Origin: Noviherbaspirillum pedocola
Lineage (GTDB): Bacteria; Pseudomonadota; Gammaproteobacteria; Burkholderiales; Burkholderiaceae_D
Assembly (NCBI RefSeq): GCF_016632335.1
Contig: NZ_JAEPBG010000009.1
Location: 62,001-126,000, forward strand
Reading direction: 5' to 3'
DNA: 64,000 nucleotides
Part shown: positions 29,544 to 38,414 of the stretch, piece after piece
Numbering within the stretch: position 1 is the first letter of the stretch
Layout of the letters: each line of letters opens with the position of its first letter
Made by a program: the position numbers and the translations under genes
The notes under the pieces: model-generated
The model's database searches: none
Told to the model about the DNA's origin: nothing
Seen by the model: the letters and a program-made list of their open reading frames with translations, nothing else

Positions 29544-29957
29544 CTAGCGCCGCCAGGGATCGTCCGGCCGGCGATCCCAGCGGTCGGGGACGCCGTCACG
29601 GTCGCGGTCGTGATCGCGCCAGTCCGGTGGCGGCGGATGGCGCGGGTAGGGCGGATGCATGGGCCGCGGATAGCCGTAGCCGGGCGGCGGATAAGGATAA
29701 ACATAGCCGGGCGCGGGATAGCCATAACCCGGCTGTGGATAGACCGGCGCACCGGGTGGATAGACATAGGCTGGCGGCGGCGGATCGAGAAAGCGCGGCG
29801 GCGGCGACACATAGCCTGGTGGCGGATACGGATAGCCCGGCGAAGTACCCTGCATTGCCATGGGCATGCCGGTATCGATGCGCGCCATGGCCGGCGTGCT
29901 TGCCAGCAGCACGATCGGCAGCGTCAGCCCAACGAGGGTGTTGCGCAAGCTGTTCAT
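29544..29957 (-). CDS. Secreted Pro/Tyr/Gly-rich protein with Asp-rich tail
   Basis: A 137-residue protein with a clear Sec signal (residues 1-25, ending TPAMA). The mature part is almost entirely Pro, Tyr and Gly, with repeats such as PPPGYVSPPP and YGYPAPGYVYPYPPPGYGYP. The tail DHDRDRDGVPDRWD resembles the calcium-binding Asp repeat of thrombospondin type 3 (DxDxDGxxD). It is probably extracytoplasmic and unstructured, perhaps envelope-associated. The start at 29957 is taken because the signal peptide begins there. It is upstream of the amidase on the same strand and divergent from the DUF2382 genes. Confidence 0.72.
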   Translation of the reverse strand: MNSLRNTLVGLTLPIVLLASTPAMARIDTGMPMAMQGTSPGYPYPPPGYVSPPPRFLDPPPPAYVYPPGAPVYPQPGYGYPAPGYVYPYPPPGYGYPRPMHPPYPRHPPPPDWRDHDRDRDGVPDRWDRRPDDPWRR

Positions 29958-30143
29958 TGCATGTCTCCACATGTCTTCGCATGTCTGCGATCGGGGCGAC
30001 CATTAAACCGCGTTTCCTCCGCCATGGCGCATCGGAGAGCGCGCATTCTGGTAACCGGATGTGTCGGTGCTGTCGAGCGTAAGAATCTGCTTACAGCGTT
30101 TGAAGCCTTCGTCTGATTACGCCGCAGCGGGAGTAGGTGAAGA

Positions 30144-30617
30144 ATGGCCACTCTCAAGAGCTGGATGGCCACAACCATGAACGAGCAGAAAGGCAAAGCT
30201 TCCCTTCCCGGCGATGCGCCGTCCTCCGCAACCGGCGCAGAGCAGGTGTTGCCAGTGGTAGAGGAACGGCTCGAAGTGGACAAGGTCAAAGTGAACACCG
30301 GCGCAGTGCGCGTCAGGAAGATCGTGCACGAGGATGTGCAGACCTTCGACGTGCCGCTGCAGCAGGAAGAAGTCAGTGTTACCCGGGTGCCGGTCAACCG
30401 CGTCGTGGAAGGCAAGTCCGAGCCGCGGCAGGAAGGCGACACGCTGGTGATACCGGTGTTCAGGGAAGTCGTCACCACGCACCTGGTTCTCGTGGAAGAA
30501 GTGCGCATTACCACGCGCCGGGTGGCCGGAAGCAGCACGCAGCAGGCAACGGTAAGGCGGGAAGAGGCGGTCGTCGAGCGGTATGACGCAGACAGCGGAA
30601 GCTGGAAGGCTGAATAG
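30144..30617 (+). CDS. DUF2382 (YsnF/AvaK-type) stress protein
   Basis: A 157-residue hydrophilic protein. From about residue 36 it is one DUF2382 domain: VLPVVEERLEVDKVKVNTGA, VRVRKIVHEDVQTFDVPLQQ, EEVSVTRVPVNRVVEG and VIPVFREVVTTHLVLVEEVR. YsnF-type proteins are linked to general stress responses in Bacillus and cyanobacteria, but their biochemical role is unknown. A ribosome site (GGGAG) precedes the ATG. It lies 58 bases before a larger DUF2382 protein, forming a stress pair. Confidence 0.8.
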   Translation: MATLKSWMATTMNEQKGKASLPGDAPSSATGAEQVLPVVEERLEVDKVKVNTGAVRVRKIVHEDVQTFDVPLQQEEVSVTRVPVNRVVEGKSEPRQEGDTLVIPVFREVVTTHLVLVEEVRITTRRVAGSSTQQATVRREEAVVERYDADSGSWKAE

Positions 30618-30675
30618 TCGCATTGATCGCGCAAGGCAACACCCAAACGGCAATTCAACGAAAAGGAGCGACGAA

Positions 30676-32121
30676 ATGAACCAGACAGTCATTGGCGTAT
30701 TCGACACCTACAGCCACGCGGAACAGGCGCGGCAGGAATTGATCGCGCGCGGATTTTCCAGCAACGATGTGCAGGTCCAGGCTCACAGCGCGGACATCAG
30801 CGATACCACCGGCACCATGGGCACCACCAGCACCACCAGCACCACGACCACCGGTCATGACGTCGGCTTCATGGAAAGCGTGCGCAACTTCTTCGCCGAC
30901 ATCTTCGGTCCGGACCATGACGAGGCCGGCCATTATTCCGAGGCGGTTCGTCGCGGCGGTGCCGTGGTGGCGGTGACCGTGGACGATGAATCCCGGGTGC
31001 AGATGGCGCGCGAAGCGCTGGCAGCGGTGGGAGCGGTTGATATCGAAAAGCGCGTCGCCGAATGGCGCAGCGGCGGCTACGAGGGCTATCGCAGCGATGC
31101 CGCGCCGTACACCGCGGATGAAGTGGCGCGTGAACGCGAGCGCGTGATCCCGGTGGTCAAGGAAGAGCTTGAAGTGGGCAAGCGCCAGGTCGACCTCGGC
31201 ACGGTGCGCGTCGTGGCCCGCACCCAGGAAACGCCGGTCAATGAGTCCGTGACCCTGCGCGAAGAGCATGCCAACATCGAGCGCCGCCCGGTGGACCGTC
31301 CGGCATCCGAAGCGGATCTCGCCGCGTTCCAGGACAAGACCATTGAAGTGCGCGAAACCGCGGAGAAAGCGGTGGTCAACAAGACGGCGCGTGTGGTGGA
31401 AGAAGTCGTGGTCGGCAAAACCGCCACGACCGATACGCAGAAAGTCTCGGACACCGTGCGCGAGACCGTTGTCGACGTGCAGCGCGACGGAGGCACCACC
31501 CGTTCTACTGGCATGACTGGCTCCATGTCCGGTTACGACACCGATTGGCGCAGCCATTACGACACCAACTACGCCAAGCTTGGCGGCCGCTATGAGGATT
31601 ACCAACCGGCCTACCAGTACGGCTCGACGCTGGCTTCCGACAGCCGCTACCAGGGCCGTTCCTGGGATGACATTGAAACCAATGCCCGCAGCGACTGGGA
31701 AACCCGCTATCCGGGCAGCAGCTGGGAGCGTTTCAAGGCCGCGGTACGCCATGGCTGGGATCGCATGACCGGATCCAGCACCGGTTCCACCTACGGGAGC
31801 ACCGGCACCACCGGTTCCTACGCCACCGGCACCGGTACCAGCACGGCCGGCATGACAGGCGCGATGTCGGGTTACGACACCGATTGGCGCAGCGACTATG
31901 ACAGCAACTACGCCAGCCTCGGCGGCCGTTATGAGGACTATCAACCGGCCTACCAGTATGGTTCGACGCTGGCTTCGGACAATCGCTACCAGGGCCGTTC
32001 CTGGGACGACATTGAAACCAATGCCCGCAGCGACTGGCAGACCCGGTATCCCGGCAGCGACTGGAACCGCTTCAAGGCGGCAGTGCGTCACGGCTGGGAA
32101 CGCATGACCGGCCAGCGCTGA
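30676..32121 (+). CDS. General-stress-type protein: YflT-like domain, DUF2382 and duplicated C-terminal repeat
   Basis: A 481-residue hydrophilic protein. The N terminus, VIGVFDTYSHAEQARQELIA, is like the general stress protein 17M (YflT) domain, interrupted by a Thr-rich linker at about 42-58. A DUF2382 domain occupies about 155-275 (VIPVVKEELEVGKRQVDLGT ... VEEVVVGKTATTDTQ). Residues 278-365 and 391-478 are two near-identical 88-residue repeats, each with YDTDWRSHYDTNYAKLGGRY, YQPAYQYGSTLAS and RSWDDIETNARSDW. A Thr/Gly/Ser linker joins them. AAAAGGAG precedes the ATG at 30676. A terminator follows, so the unit is the two DUF2382 genes. Confidence 0.83.
   Translation: MNQTVIGVFDTYSHAEQARQELIARGFSSNDVQVQAHSADISDTTGTMGTTSTTSTTTTGHDVGFMESVRNFFADIFGPDHDEAGHYSEAVRRGGAVVAVTVDDESRVQMAREALAAVGAVDIEKRVAEWRSGGYEGYRSDAAPYTADEVARERERVIPVVKEELEVGKRQVDLGTVRVVARTQETPVNESVTLREEHANIERRPVDRPASEADLAAFQDKTIEVRETAEKAVVNKTARVVEEVVVGKTATTDTQKVSDTVRETVVDVQRDGGTTRSTGMTGSMSGYDTDWRSHYDTNYAKLGGRYEDYQPAYQYGSTLASDSRYQGRSWDDIETNARSDWETRYPGSSWERFKAAVRHGWDRMTGSSTGSTYGSTGTTGSYATGTGTSTAGMTGAMSGYDTDWRSDYDSNYASLGGRYEDYQPAYQYGSTLASDNRYQGRSWDDIETNARSDWQTRYPGSDWNRFKAAVRHGWERMTGQR
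31510..32111 (+). repeat. In-frame duplicated 263-base segment (31510-31772 and 31849-32111)
   Basis: Two copies offset by exactly 339 bases (113 codons) are highly similar at DNA level, with mostly silent differences. This implies a recent duplication or ongoing gene conversion within the stress-protein gene. Confidence 0.85.
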
Positions 32122-32147
32122 TCCTGCTCTTTCGCGCTTTCGTGATG

Positions 32148-32175
32148 ATGCCCGCCGCCCGGCGGGCATTTTTGT
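32148..32175 (+). terminator. Terminator after the DUF2382 operon
   Basis: The stem ATGCCCGCC/GGCGGGCAT with loop GCCC is followed by TTTTTGTTTTTG. It lies 27 bases after the stop. Confidence 0.85.
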
Positions 32176-32238
32176 TTTTGAAACGAATAATGATGCAGCG
32201 GGTATCGGGTTCCAGAAACCGATAGTCAAGGACGGGGT

Positions 32239-32247
32239 TGCTATAAT
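32239..32247 (+). promoter_or_regulatory. Extended -10 promoter of the diguanylate cyclase gene
   Basis: TGCTATAAT gives an extended -10, with TATAAT at 32242-32247. No clear -35 is present. Transcription should begin near 32254, upstream of the ATG at 32301. Confidence 0.5.
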
Positions 32248-32300
32248 CGCCGGCGCTTTCGGCCTTGCGCAACGGCGCTTGCCGCTTTCTCTTTCCTCCC

Positions 32301-34454
32301 ATGCCATATACCCCCGCGCCGCATCGACCGCGACTGACGTCCATGATCACGCTGAGCATCAGTGCGACAGTGCTTGTGACCGTGCTGGCGCTGACAGGGC
32401 TGATCGACCATTTCGCCCGCAACTATGCACAGCGTCAATCGGCGGTGCGCCTGCAGCAGATCGCCTGGCAGATGCGCGATTCGCTGGACCGGCGCATGCG
32501 CGCGGCCGTCAGCGATGTGAGCTTCTTGGCGCAGTTGCCTGAAGTGCGCGACGCGCGCAGCCCGGCCGAAGCCCGCATGGCGCTGGAAAGCCTGCAGGCG
32601 ACCGAACCTGATTACGCCTGGATCGGCCTGGCCCGGCCCGACGGCCTGGTATTTGCCGCCACCGGCAAGACGCTGGAAGGCGCGGATGTCAGCGGCCGCA
32701 ACTGGTTCCACGATTCCAGCGGCGGCGTCAAGGTCTTCGATTACCACCCGGCCATGCTTCTGGCCGAAAAGCTCCCGCAGCACCCCGATCCCTGGCGTTT
32801 CGTCGACATTGCTTCGCCGGTCGCCGGCAGCGACGGCACGCCGCGCGGTGTTCTGGCGGTGCACCTGAGCTGGAACTGGGCGCGGCGCATGGCGCGCACG
32901 CTGCTGGCCCCAGTGCGCGACCAGTACCAGACCGAGATCTTCGTCGTCAGGGATGACGGCATGATTCTTCTCGGACCGCAAGGCATGGAGGAAAAGACCA
33001 TTGCCGCGCAAAGCTTCCATGAAGCGATGGCGGGCAGGAATGGCGCCCTGGTGGAGACCGTCGATGGCCAGCGTTATCTCACGGGCTATGCCATGACCGG
33101 CGCCAACATCGAAGGGCCGAGCCTGAAATGGGCGGTGCTGGTGCGCCAGCCCTATGCGATGGCGTTGGCCGACTTCCGCGCGCTGCAGGGCACCATCGCT
33201 GCCGCCGGCATCGTACTGACGCTTCTGCTCGGCACGCTCGGCTGGCTGTTCGCGCGGCACATGGCGCGGCCGCTGCACCGTTTGTCTGTCGCCATCGAGC
33301 GGCACAGTCTGGACCGATCGGCCCGGATTCCCATCGTCAGCGACTTTCATGAAATGCATCTGCTGTCTTCCACGCTGGCCGCGAATGCCGAGCGCGAGCA
33401 GCGTCACCTGGAAGCCCTGCACGGGCTCAATGAGAGCCTGGAACGCACGGTGGGCGAGCGCACCACTGAACTTGCCGCCAAGGCCGAGCAATTGCAGCAG
33501 GCGCTGGAACGTCAGCAGCAAATCCAGTTGCAACTGCAGGAAAGCGAAGCCGAGCTGCGCGCGATGCTGCACAACGCCAACGATGCCTTCATCGCCATCG
33601 ATGAGCGCGCCCTGATCCTGGAATGGAATGAACAGGCAGAACGCCTGCTCGGCTGGCGCAGGAGCGAGACCTTCGGCAAGTCGCTGCCCGAGCTGCTGCT
33701 GGTGGAGGATATGCGCGCCAGCTGGCTGAGCGAGCTCGCGCGCTTCGTGGCAAGCGGCGAATCCGAGCTGATCAACCATCGCCGGGACATGCCGGTGCTT
33801 CGCCGCGACGGCGAAGAGATCGCGGTCGAGATATCGATCGGCCATGTCCCGCGCCGCAACAGCCATCTGTTCGTTGTCTTCATGCATGACATCACCGAAC
33901 GCAAGATGCTGCATGCATCGCTGGAAGGCATGGCCAATCGCGATACGCTGACCGATCTGCCGAACCGCCGCGCTCTGATGCAGACGATGCCCGAGGCTGT
34001 TGCCCGCGCACGCCGCATCGGCAAGCCGTTGGCGGTGTTCTTCCTGGATCTCGATGGTTTCAAGGGCGTCAACGACGCTTACGGCCATGACGCCGGCGAC
34101 GAGCTGCTGCGCTTGCTCGCGCATCGCATCGTCGGCACGGTGCGCCGTACCGACACCGTGGCGCGGCTGGCCGGCGACGAATTCGTGGTGCTGCTGGAAA
34201 TGCTGAGCAGCGCCGACGATGCGATCGAGGTGGCGGCAAAGCTGCTGGCGCAACTGCGGCAACCCTTTGTATTGCGGGCCGCAACGGTGAGCTTGAGTGG
34301 ATCGATCGGCATTGCGCTGCACGAGCCGGATGCGAACGAGGCCATCGGTGCCTTGCTGTCGCGGGCCGACAGCGCGATGTACCAGGCCAAGCGCCTGGGC
34401 AAGAATTGTTATTGCGTTGCTGCGGGCGACACGGCAAATTCGCCCTCGGCATAA
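32301..34454 (+). CDS. Membrane diguanylate cyclase with extracytoplasmic sensor and PAS domain
   Basis: A 717-residue protein that should make cyclic di-GMP. Membrane spans near residues 16-36 and 295-320 enclose a periplasmic dCACHE-like sensor (about 40-290). HAMP-like and coiled-coil segments follow (about 320-420), then PAS (about 425-545, ending VFMHDITERK) and GGDEF (about 555-705). The active-site motif is AGDEF (RLAGDEFVVLL) rather than GGDEF, a variant found in some active cyclases. Five residues before it lies an RRTD inhibitory site. Substrate-contact elements FFLDLDGFKGVNDAYGHDAG are intact. There is no EAL domain. The exact start is uncertain: 32301 or 32343, neither with a good ribosome site. 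Confidence 0.88.
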   Translation: MPYTPAPHRPRLTSMITLSISATVLVTVLALTGLIDHFARNYAQRQSAVRLQQIAWQMRDSLDRRMRAAVSDVSFLAQLPEVRDARSPAEARMALESLQATEPDYAWIGLARPDGLVFAATGKTLEGADVSGRNWFHDSSGGVKVFDYHPAMLLAEKLPQHPDPWRFVDIASPVAGSDGTPRGVLAVHLSWNWARRMARTLLAPVRDQYQTEIFVVRDDGMILLGPQGMEEKTIAAQSFHEAMAGRNGALVETVDGQRYLTGYAMTGANIEGPSLKWAVLVRQPYAMALADFRALQGTIAAAGIVLTLLLGTLGWLFARHMARPLHRLSVAIERHSLDRSARIPIVSDFHEMHLLSSTLAANAEREQRHLEALHGLNESLERTVGERTTELAAKAEQLQQALERQQQIQLQLQESEAELRAMLHNANDAFIAIDERALILEWNEQAERLLGWRRSETFGKSLPELLLVEDMRASWLSELARFVASGESELINHRRDMPVLRRDGEEIAVEISIGHVPRRNSHLFVVFMHDITERKMLHASLEGMANRDTLTDLPNRRALMQTMPEAVARARRIGKPLAVFFLDLDGFKGVNDAYGHDAGDELLRLLAHRIVGTVRRTDTVARLAGDEFVVLLEMLSSADDAIEVAAKLLAQLRQPFVLRAATVSLSGSIGIALHEPDANEAIGALLSRADSAMYQAKRLGKNCYCVAAGDTANSPSA

Positions 34455-34530
34455 GCTTTCGCGAAAAAAGCCTGAAGGCAGGCGCTGCACACAGGCTAGA
34501 ATTTGCGATTTCGCAATTCGCAACCATCGC

Positions 34531-34552
34531 CGGGCCGTCATGAAGCGGCCCG
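34531..34552 (+). promoter_or_regulatory. Leader hairpin upstream of metN
   Basis: CGGGCCG (34531-34537) pairs with CGGCCCG (34546-34552) around an eight-base loop, then GTTTTC, ending 12 bases before the metN start. It could be a weak terminator or attenuator. No SAM riboswitch or MetJ box is recognised in the 110-base leader. Confidence 0.35.
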
Positions 34553-34564
34553 TCGTTTTCTCCC

Positions 34565-35614
34565 ATGATCGAAATTCAATCGGTTTCTCAACGCTTCGCC
34601 GCCAGCCATGGCACGGTGGACGCGGTCCGGGATGTCAGCCTGTCGATCGCGCGCGGCGAGATCTTCGGCATCATCGGCAAGAGCGGCGCCGGCAAGAGCA
34701 CCCTGGTGCGCACGCTGAATCTCCTGAATCGTCCCAGCGAGGGACGCATCGTCATCGACGGTCGCGACATGACCGCGCTGGCGCCAGCCGAACTGCGCGC
34801 CGCGCGCCGCGACATCGGCATGATCTTCCAGCATTTCAATCTGCTGTCTTCGCGCACCGTCGAAGACAACGTCGCCTTGCCGCTGGAGCTGGCCGGCGTG
34901 CCGCGCGAGGAAATCAAAAAGCGCGTGCCGCCGCTCCTGGAGCTGGTTGGCCTGTCGGATTACCGTCAGCGCTATCCGGCGCAGATCAGCGGTGGCCAGA
35001 AGCAGCGCGTGGGCATCGCGCGGGCGCTGGCGAATCAACCGAAGCTGCTGCTGTCGGACGAAGCGACATCGGCGCTCGATCCGGAAACCACGCGCTCGAT
35101 ACTCGAGCTGCTGCGCAGGATCAACCGCGAGCTGAATCTCACCATCGTATTGATCACGCATCAGATGGAAGTGATCAAGGCGGTGTGCGACCGGGTCGCG
35201 GTGATGGATGCGGGCAGGGTGATCGAGTCGGGCAATGTGCTCGATGTGTTCCGTGAGCCCAGGCATGAAGTCACGCGCGCCCTGATCGGCGATGTGATCG
35301 CGCAGGAATTGCCGCGCGGCTTGCTGGAGCGGCTGCGTGCGCGCCTGGCGCAAACGCAGGCCGGCGCCGGGCGCGACCATCTGTTCCGCTTTGCCTTCAC
35401 CGGCGCTGGCGTGGATGAGCCGCTGCTGTCCGAGGCGGTGCGCCGCTTCGGCATCGACTTTTCGATCCTGCATGGGCAGATCGATGAAATCCAGGGCCAG
35501 GCCTTTGGTTCGCTGGCGGTGCTGGCTTCCGGCGAGGCGGCCGATGTTGGCCGCGCCACCGCGTTCTTCCGCGAGCGCGGCGTGACTATCGAGGAGCTCA
35601 ACCATGTCCTCTGA
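34565..35614 (+). CDS. metN: Methionine ABC transporter ATP-binding protein MetN
   Basis: The ATPase of the MetNIQ importer for D- and L-methionine. The 349-residue protein has Walker [13 protein letters not shown], the signature [15 protein letters not shown], Walker [16 protein letters not shown] and the switch His in LITHQMEV. Residues about 265-349 form the C-terminal ACT-like regulatory domain that binds methionine and inhibits transport (family knowledge). It overlaps metI by 11 bases. Confidence 0.95.
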   Translation: MIEIQSVSQRFAASHGTVDAVRDVSLSIARGEIFGIIGKSGAGKSTLVRTLNLLNRPSEGRIVIDGRDMTALAPAELRAARRDIGMIFQHFNLLSSRTVEDNVALPLELAGVPREEIKKRVPPLLELVGLSDYRQRYPAQISGGQKQRVGIARALANQPKLLLSDEATSALDPETTRSILELLRRINRELNLTIVLITHQMEVIKAVCDRVAVMDAGRVIESGNVLDVFREPRHEVTRALIGDVIAQELPRGLLERLRARLAQTQAGAGRDHLFRFAFTGAGVDEPLLSEAVRRFGIDFSILHGQIDEIQGQAFGSLAVLASGEAADVGRATAFFRERGVTIEELNHVL

Positions 35615-36257
35615 AATGCTCGATCTGTTCCTGTCCGCGTTCTGGGAAACCCTGGTGATGGTCGGCATCTCGGGCGTGCTCGGCGCGGCCGTCGGCGTGC
35701 CGCTCGGCATCCTGCTGTATCTGACCGATGGGCGCGGCATCCTGCCCAGCCCCGGATTCAATCGCATTGCGGGACTGCTGGTGAATGCGGTGCGCTCGAC
35801 GCCGTTCATCATCCTGCTGGTGGCGGTAATTCCATTCACGCGCTTGCTGGTCGGCTCGTCGATCGGCACCGCCGCCGCCGTCGTGCCACTGACCATCGCC
35901 GCCGCGCCCTTCGTCGCGCGCCTGGTCGAAGCCTCGCTGGCCGAAGTCGATCGCGGCCTGATCGAAGCCGCGCAGGCCATGGGCGCAACCACCTGGCAAA
36001 TCGTCTGGAAGGTGCTGGTGCCGGAAGCGTTCCCGGGCATCGTCGCCGGACTCACGATCACCTTCGTCAGCCTGGTCGGCTATTCGGCCATGGCCGGCGC
36101 CATCGGCGGCGGCGGACTGGGCGACCTGGGCATACGCTACGGCTACCAGCGCTTTCTGCCGGAAGTCATGCTGCTGGTGGTGGTGATACTGATTGTGTTC
36201 GTGCAGCTCGTGCAGTCGCTCGGGGACCGTCTGGTCCGCAGGCTGCGTCATCGTTGA
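35604..36257 (+). CDS. metI: Methionine ABC transporter permease MetI
   Basis: A 217-residue inner-membrane permease with five to six spans, the minimal MetI size. It shows [20 protein letters not shown] at the N terminus, [20 protein letters not shown], and the coupling loop [20 protein letters not shown], ending in [18 protein letters not shown]. Its start overlaps the metN end; metQ follows after 21 bases with a ribosome site (GAGGGAG). Confidence 0.95.
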   Translation: MSSEMLDLFLSAFWETLVMVGISGVLGAAVGVPLGILLYLTDGRGILPSPGFNRIAGLLVNAVRSTPFIILLVAVIPFTRLLVGSSIGTAAAVVPLTIAAAPFVARLVEASLAEVDRGLIEAAQAMGATTWQIVWKVLVPEAFPGIVAGLTITFVSLVGYSAMAGAIGGGGLGDLGIRYGYQRFLPEVMLLVVVILIVFVQLVQSLGDRLVRRLRHR

Positions 36258-36278
36258 TCAACAGAAGAGGGAGAAAAC

Positions 36279-37073
36279 ATGCATCGTCGTCATTTGCTCA
36301 AAGTTGCGGCCATCGCGGTTGCCGTGGCCTGCGCCGCGCCGGCGCTGGCGCAGGACAAGCCGATCAAGATCGGCGTGACCGCCGGGCCGCATGCGCAAAT
36401 CATGGAAGTGGTGAAGAAGGTGACGGAGAAGGATGGATTGAAGCTGTCCATCGTCGAGTTTTCGGACTATGTCCAGCCGAACGCGGCGCTTGCTGCCGGT
36501 GACCTGGATGCGAACAGCTACCAGCATCTGCCTTACCTCGAGCAGCAGATCCGCGATCGCGGCTACAAGTTCAGCTCGGTGGCTACCACCATCACTTTCC
36601 CGATGGGCATCTATTCGAAGAAGATCAAGTCCATCAATGAATTGAAGGATGGCGCACGCTTTGGCGTGCCCAACGATCCAACCAATGGCGGCCGCGGCCT
36701 GCTGCTGTTGCAATCGAAGGGCATGATCAAGCTCAAGCCCGAAGCCGGCTTGAAGGCCACGCCGCTGGACATCACCAGCAATCCGAAGAAGCTGAAGATC
36801 GTCGAACTCGATGCGGCGCAATTGCCGCGCTCGCTGGATGACCTCGATGCTGCCGCAGTCAATGGCAACTATGCCGAAAGCGCCGGCCTGAATCCGCTGC
36901 GCGATGCGATTGCGATGGAAGATCCGAAAGGGCCGTATGCCAACGTGATCGCAGTACGTACCGCCGATCGCGACAAGCCCTGGGTGGCAACCCTGGTGAA
37001 GGCCTATCACAGCCCGGAAGTGAAGCAATTCATCCAGACTCAGTTCAAGAACTCGGTCGTGCCGTCCTGGTAA
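36279..37073 (+). CDS. metQ: Methionine-binding periplasmic protein MetQ
   Basis: The solute-binding protein of the methionine importer, NLPA family. The 264-residue product has a Sec signal, cleaved after APALA at residue 24. No lipobox cysteine is present, so it is a soluble periplasmic form, unlike the lipoprotein MetQ of E. coli. Family segments: IKIGVTAGPHAQIMEVVKKV, VEFSDYVQPNAALAAGDLDA, NSYQHLPYLEQ and FGVPNDPTNGGRGLLLLQ. The next gene, earP, starts only three bases after the stop, so the operon may read on into it. Confidence 0.94.
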   Translation: MHRRHLLKVAAIAVAVACAAPALAQDKPIKIGVTAGPHAQIMEVVKKVTEKDGLKLSIVEFSDYVQPNAALAAGDLDANSYQHLPYLEQQIRDRGYKFSSVATTITFPMGIYSKKIKSINELKDGARFGVPNDPTNGGRGLLLLQSKGMIKLKPEAGLKATPLDITSNPKKLKIVELDAAQLPRSLDDLDAAAVNGNYAESAGLNPLRDAIAMEDPKGPYANVIAVRTADRDKPWVATLVKAYHSPEVKQFIQTQFKNSVVPSW

Positions 37074-37076
37074 GTC

Positions 37077-38243
37077 ATGGTTGAAGCCGTCGCCTCGCTC
37101 GATCTGTTCTGCAATGTCGTCGACAACTATGGCGACATCGGCGTGTGCTGGCGCCTGGCGCGACAGCTGGCCGACGAGCATGGCGTGGCGGTGCGGCTGT
37201 GGGTCGATGACATGAAGAGCTTCGCGCGCATCTGCGATGGCATTGATCCGGCGGCCGAAAGCCAGCAGGCGCAGCCGGTGACGGTACGCCGCTGGCACGC
37301 CGGCATGGCGTTGCCTGCGCCGGCGGAAGTGGCCGATGTGGTAATCGAAGCCTTTGGCTGCCGACTGCCGGATGCGTTGATCGCGGCGATGGCGGCGCGC
37401 CAGGTGCCGCCAGTGTGGATCAACCTGGAATACCTGAGCGCCGAAGACTGGGTCGAAGGTTGCCATCGTCTGCCGTCGCCGCATCCGATGCTGCCGCTGA
37501 CAAAGCATTTCTTCTTTCCGGGTTTTACCGAAAACACTGGCGGCTTGCTGCGCGAGCGAGATCTCGATGCGCGACGCACCGCGTTCGAAGCAAATGCCGA
37601 AAGCATGCGCAGCTCGCTCGCCGAACTCGGGGTGAGTCCGGAACCGGATGAAACCCTGATCTCGCTGTTCTGCTACCCGCATGCGCCGGTGGTGCCATTG
37701 CTGGATGCGCTGCGCGACGATGCCGCGCGCAGCCTGCTGCTCGTTCCCGAAGGCGTGGCCAGCGATGCGATACGCGCGTGGGCCGGCGCGCTTCCCGAAC
37801 GCGGCGTGCCGCTGCGGTTCGGCAACCTGCGGCTGCAGACCATCCCCTTTACCGATCAGCCCGGTTATGACCGCCTGCTGTGGAGCTGCGCACTGAACTT
37901 CGTTCGCGGCGAGGACAGTGTGTTGCGCGCGCAATGGGCACAGCGGCCTCTGGTGTGGCACATCTATCCGCAGGAAGAAGGCGCACACTTGGTGAAGCTC
38001 GATGCTTTCCTTGCGCGTTACTGCGCCGGCATGCCGGCCGATCTGGCCGCCACGGTGAAGAGCGCCTGGCACGCCTGGAACGGCGACGGCGACTGGCGCG
38101 CCGCCTGGCCGGCGTACCGAAAAGCCCTGCCGGCGCTGCGCGCGCATGCGAGCGCGTGGAGCGCAGGGCTTGCGGCACATGGCGACTTGGCGGGCAAGCT
38201 GCTGGGCTTCGCGGCGCAGGTGCGCACGCGTCACAAGGCTTGA
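37077..38243 (+). CDS. earP: EF-P arginine rhamnosyltransferase EarP
   Basis: EarP attaches rhamnose from TDP-rhamnose to Arg32 of elongation factor P. The 388-residue protein starts with the diagnostic LDLFCNVVDNYGDIGVCWRL, whose Asp residues are catalytic in the family, and includes FGCRLPDALI, VWINLEYLSAEDWVEG and FFFPGFTENTGGL. The C-terminal nucleotide-sugar site is FVRGEDSVLRAQWA and PLVWHIYPQEEGAH. The target gene efp lies 171 bases downstream, the usual earP-efp order. The ATG directly follows metQ. Confidence 0.95.
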   Translation: MVEAVASLDLFCNVVDNYGDIGVCWRLARQLADEHGVAVRLWVDDMKSFARICDGIDPAAESQQAQPVTVRRWHAGMALPAPAEVADVVIEAFGCRLPDALIAAMAARQVPPVWINLEYLSAEDWVEGCHRLPSPHPMLPLTKHFFFPGFTENTGGLLRERDLDARRTAFEANAESMRSSLAELGVSPEPDETLISLFCYPHAPVVPLLDALRDDAARSLLLVPEGVASDAIRAWAGALPERGVPLRFGNLRLQTIPFTDQPGYDRLLWSCALNFVRGEDSVLRAQWAQRPLVWHIYPQEEGAHLVKLDAFLARYCAGMPADLAATVKSAWHAWNGDGDWRAAWPAYRKALPALRAHASAWSAGLAAHGDLAGKLLGFAAQVRTRHKA

Positions 38244-38414
38244 GGCGCGGCCGAGCAGCCGCAAAGCAACAGATCAGAATGGATTTCGGGTAGAATTGCG
38301 GGCTTTGTATTCGCGCGCAGCGGCGTTGTTTCCCCGGCCGCCACGCGACCTGCCGGCAAGTGTCCTGTTGCGCAGAGTATCTTTCCCACGTTTTTCAAAA
38401 TCCTTTTATTACCT

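Noticed and set aside
32241-34541. 766-codon open frame on the minus strand opposite the cyclase gene
   Set aside because: Shadow of a clear GGDEF-family gene; no ribosome site or domain.
34455-34564. SAM riboswitch or MetJ operator before metN
   Set aside because: The leader is only 110 bases, and neither the riboswitch core nor AGACGTCT-type repeats are seen.
36258-38264. 668-codon open frame on the minus strand opposite metQ and earP
   Set aside because: It spans two well-supported genes on the other strand and has no recognisable domain.
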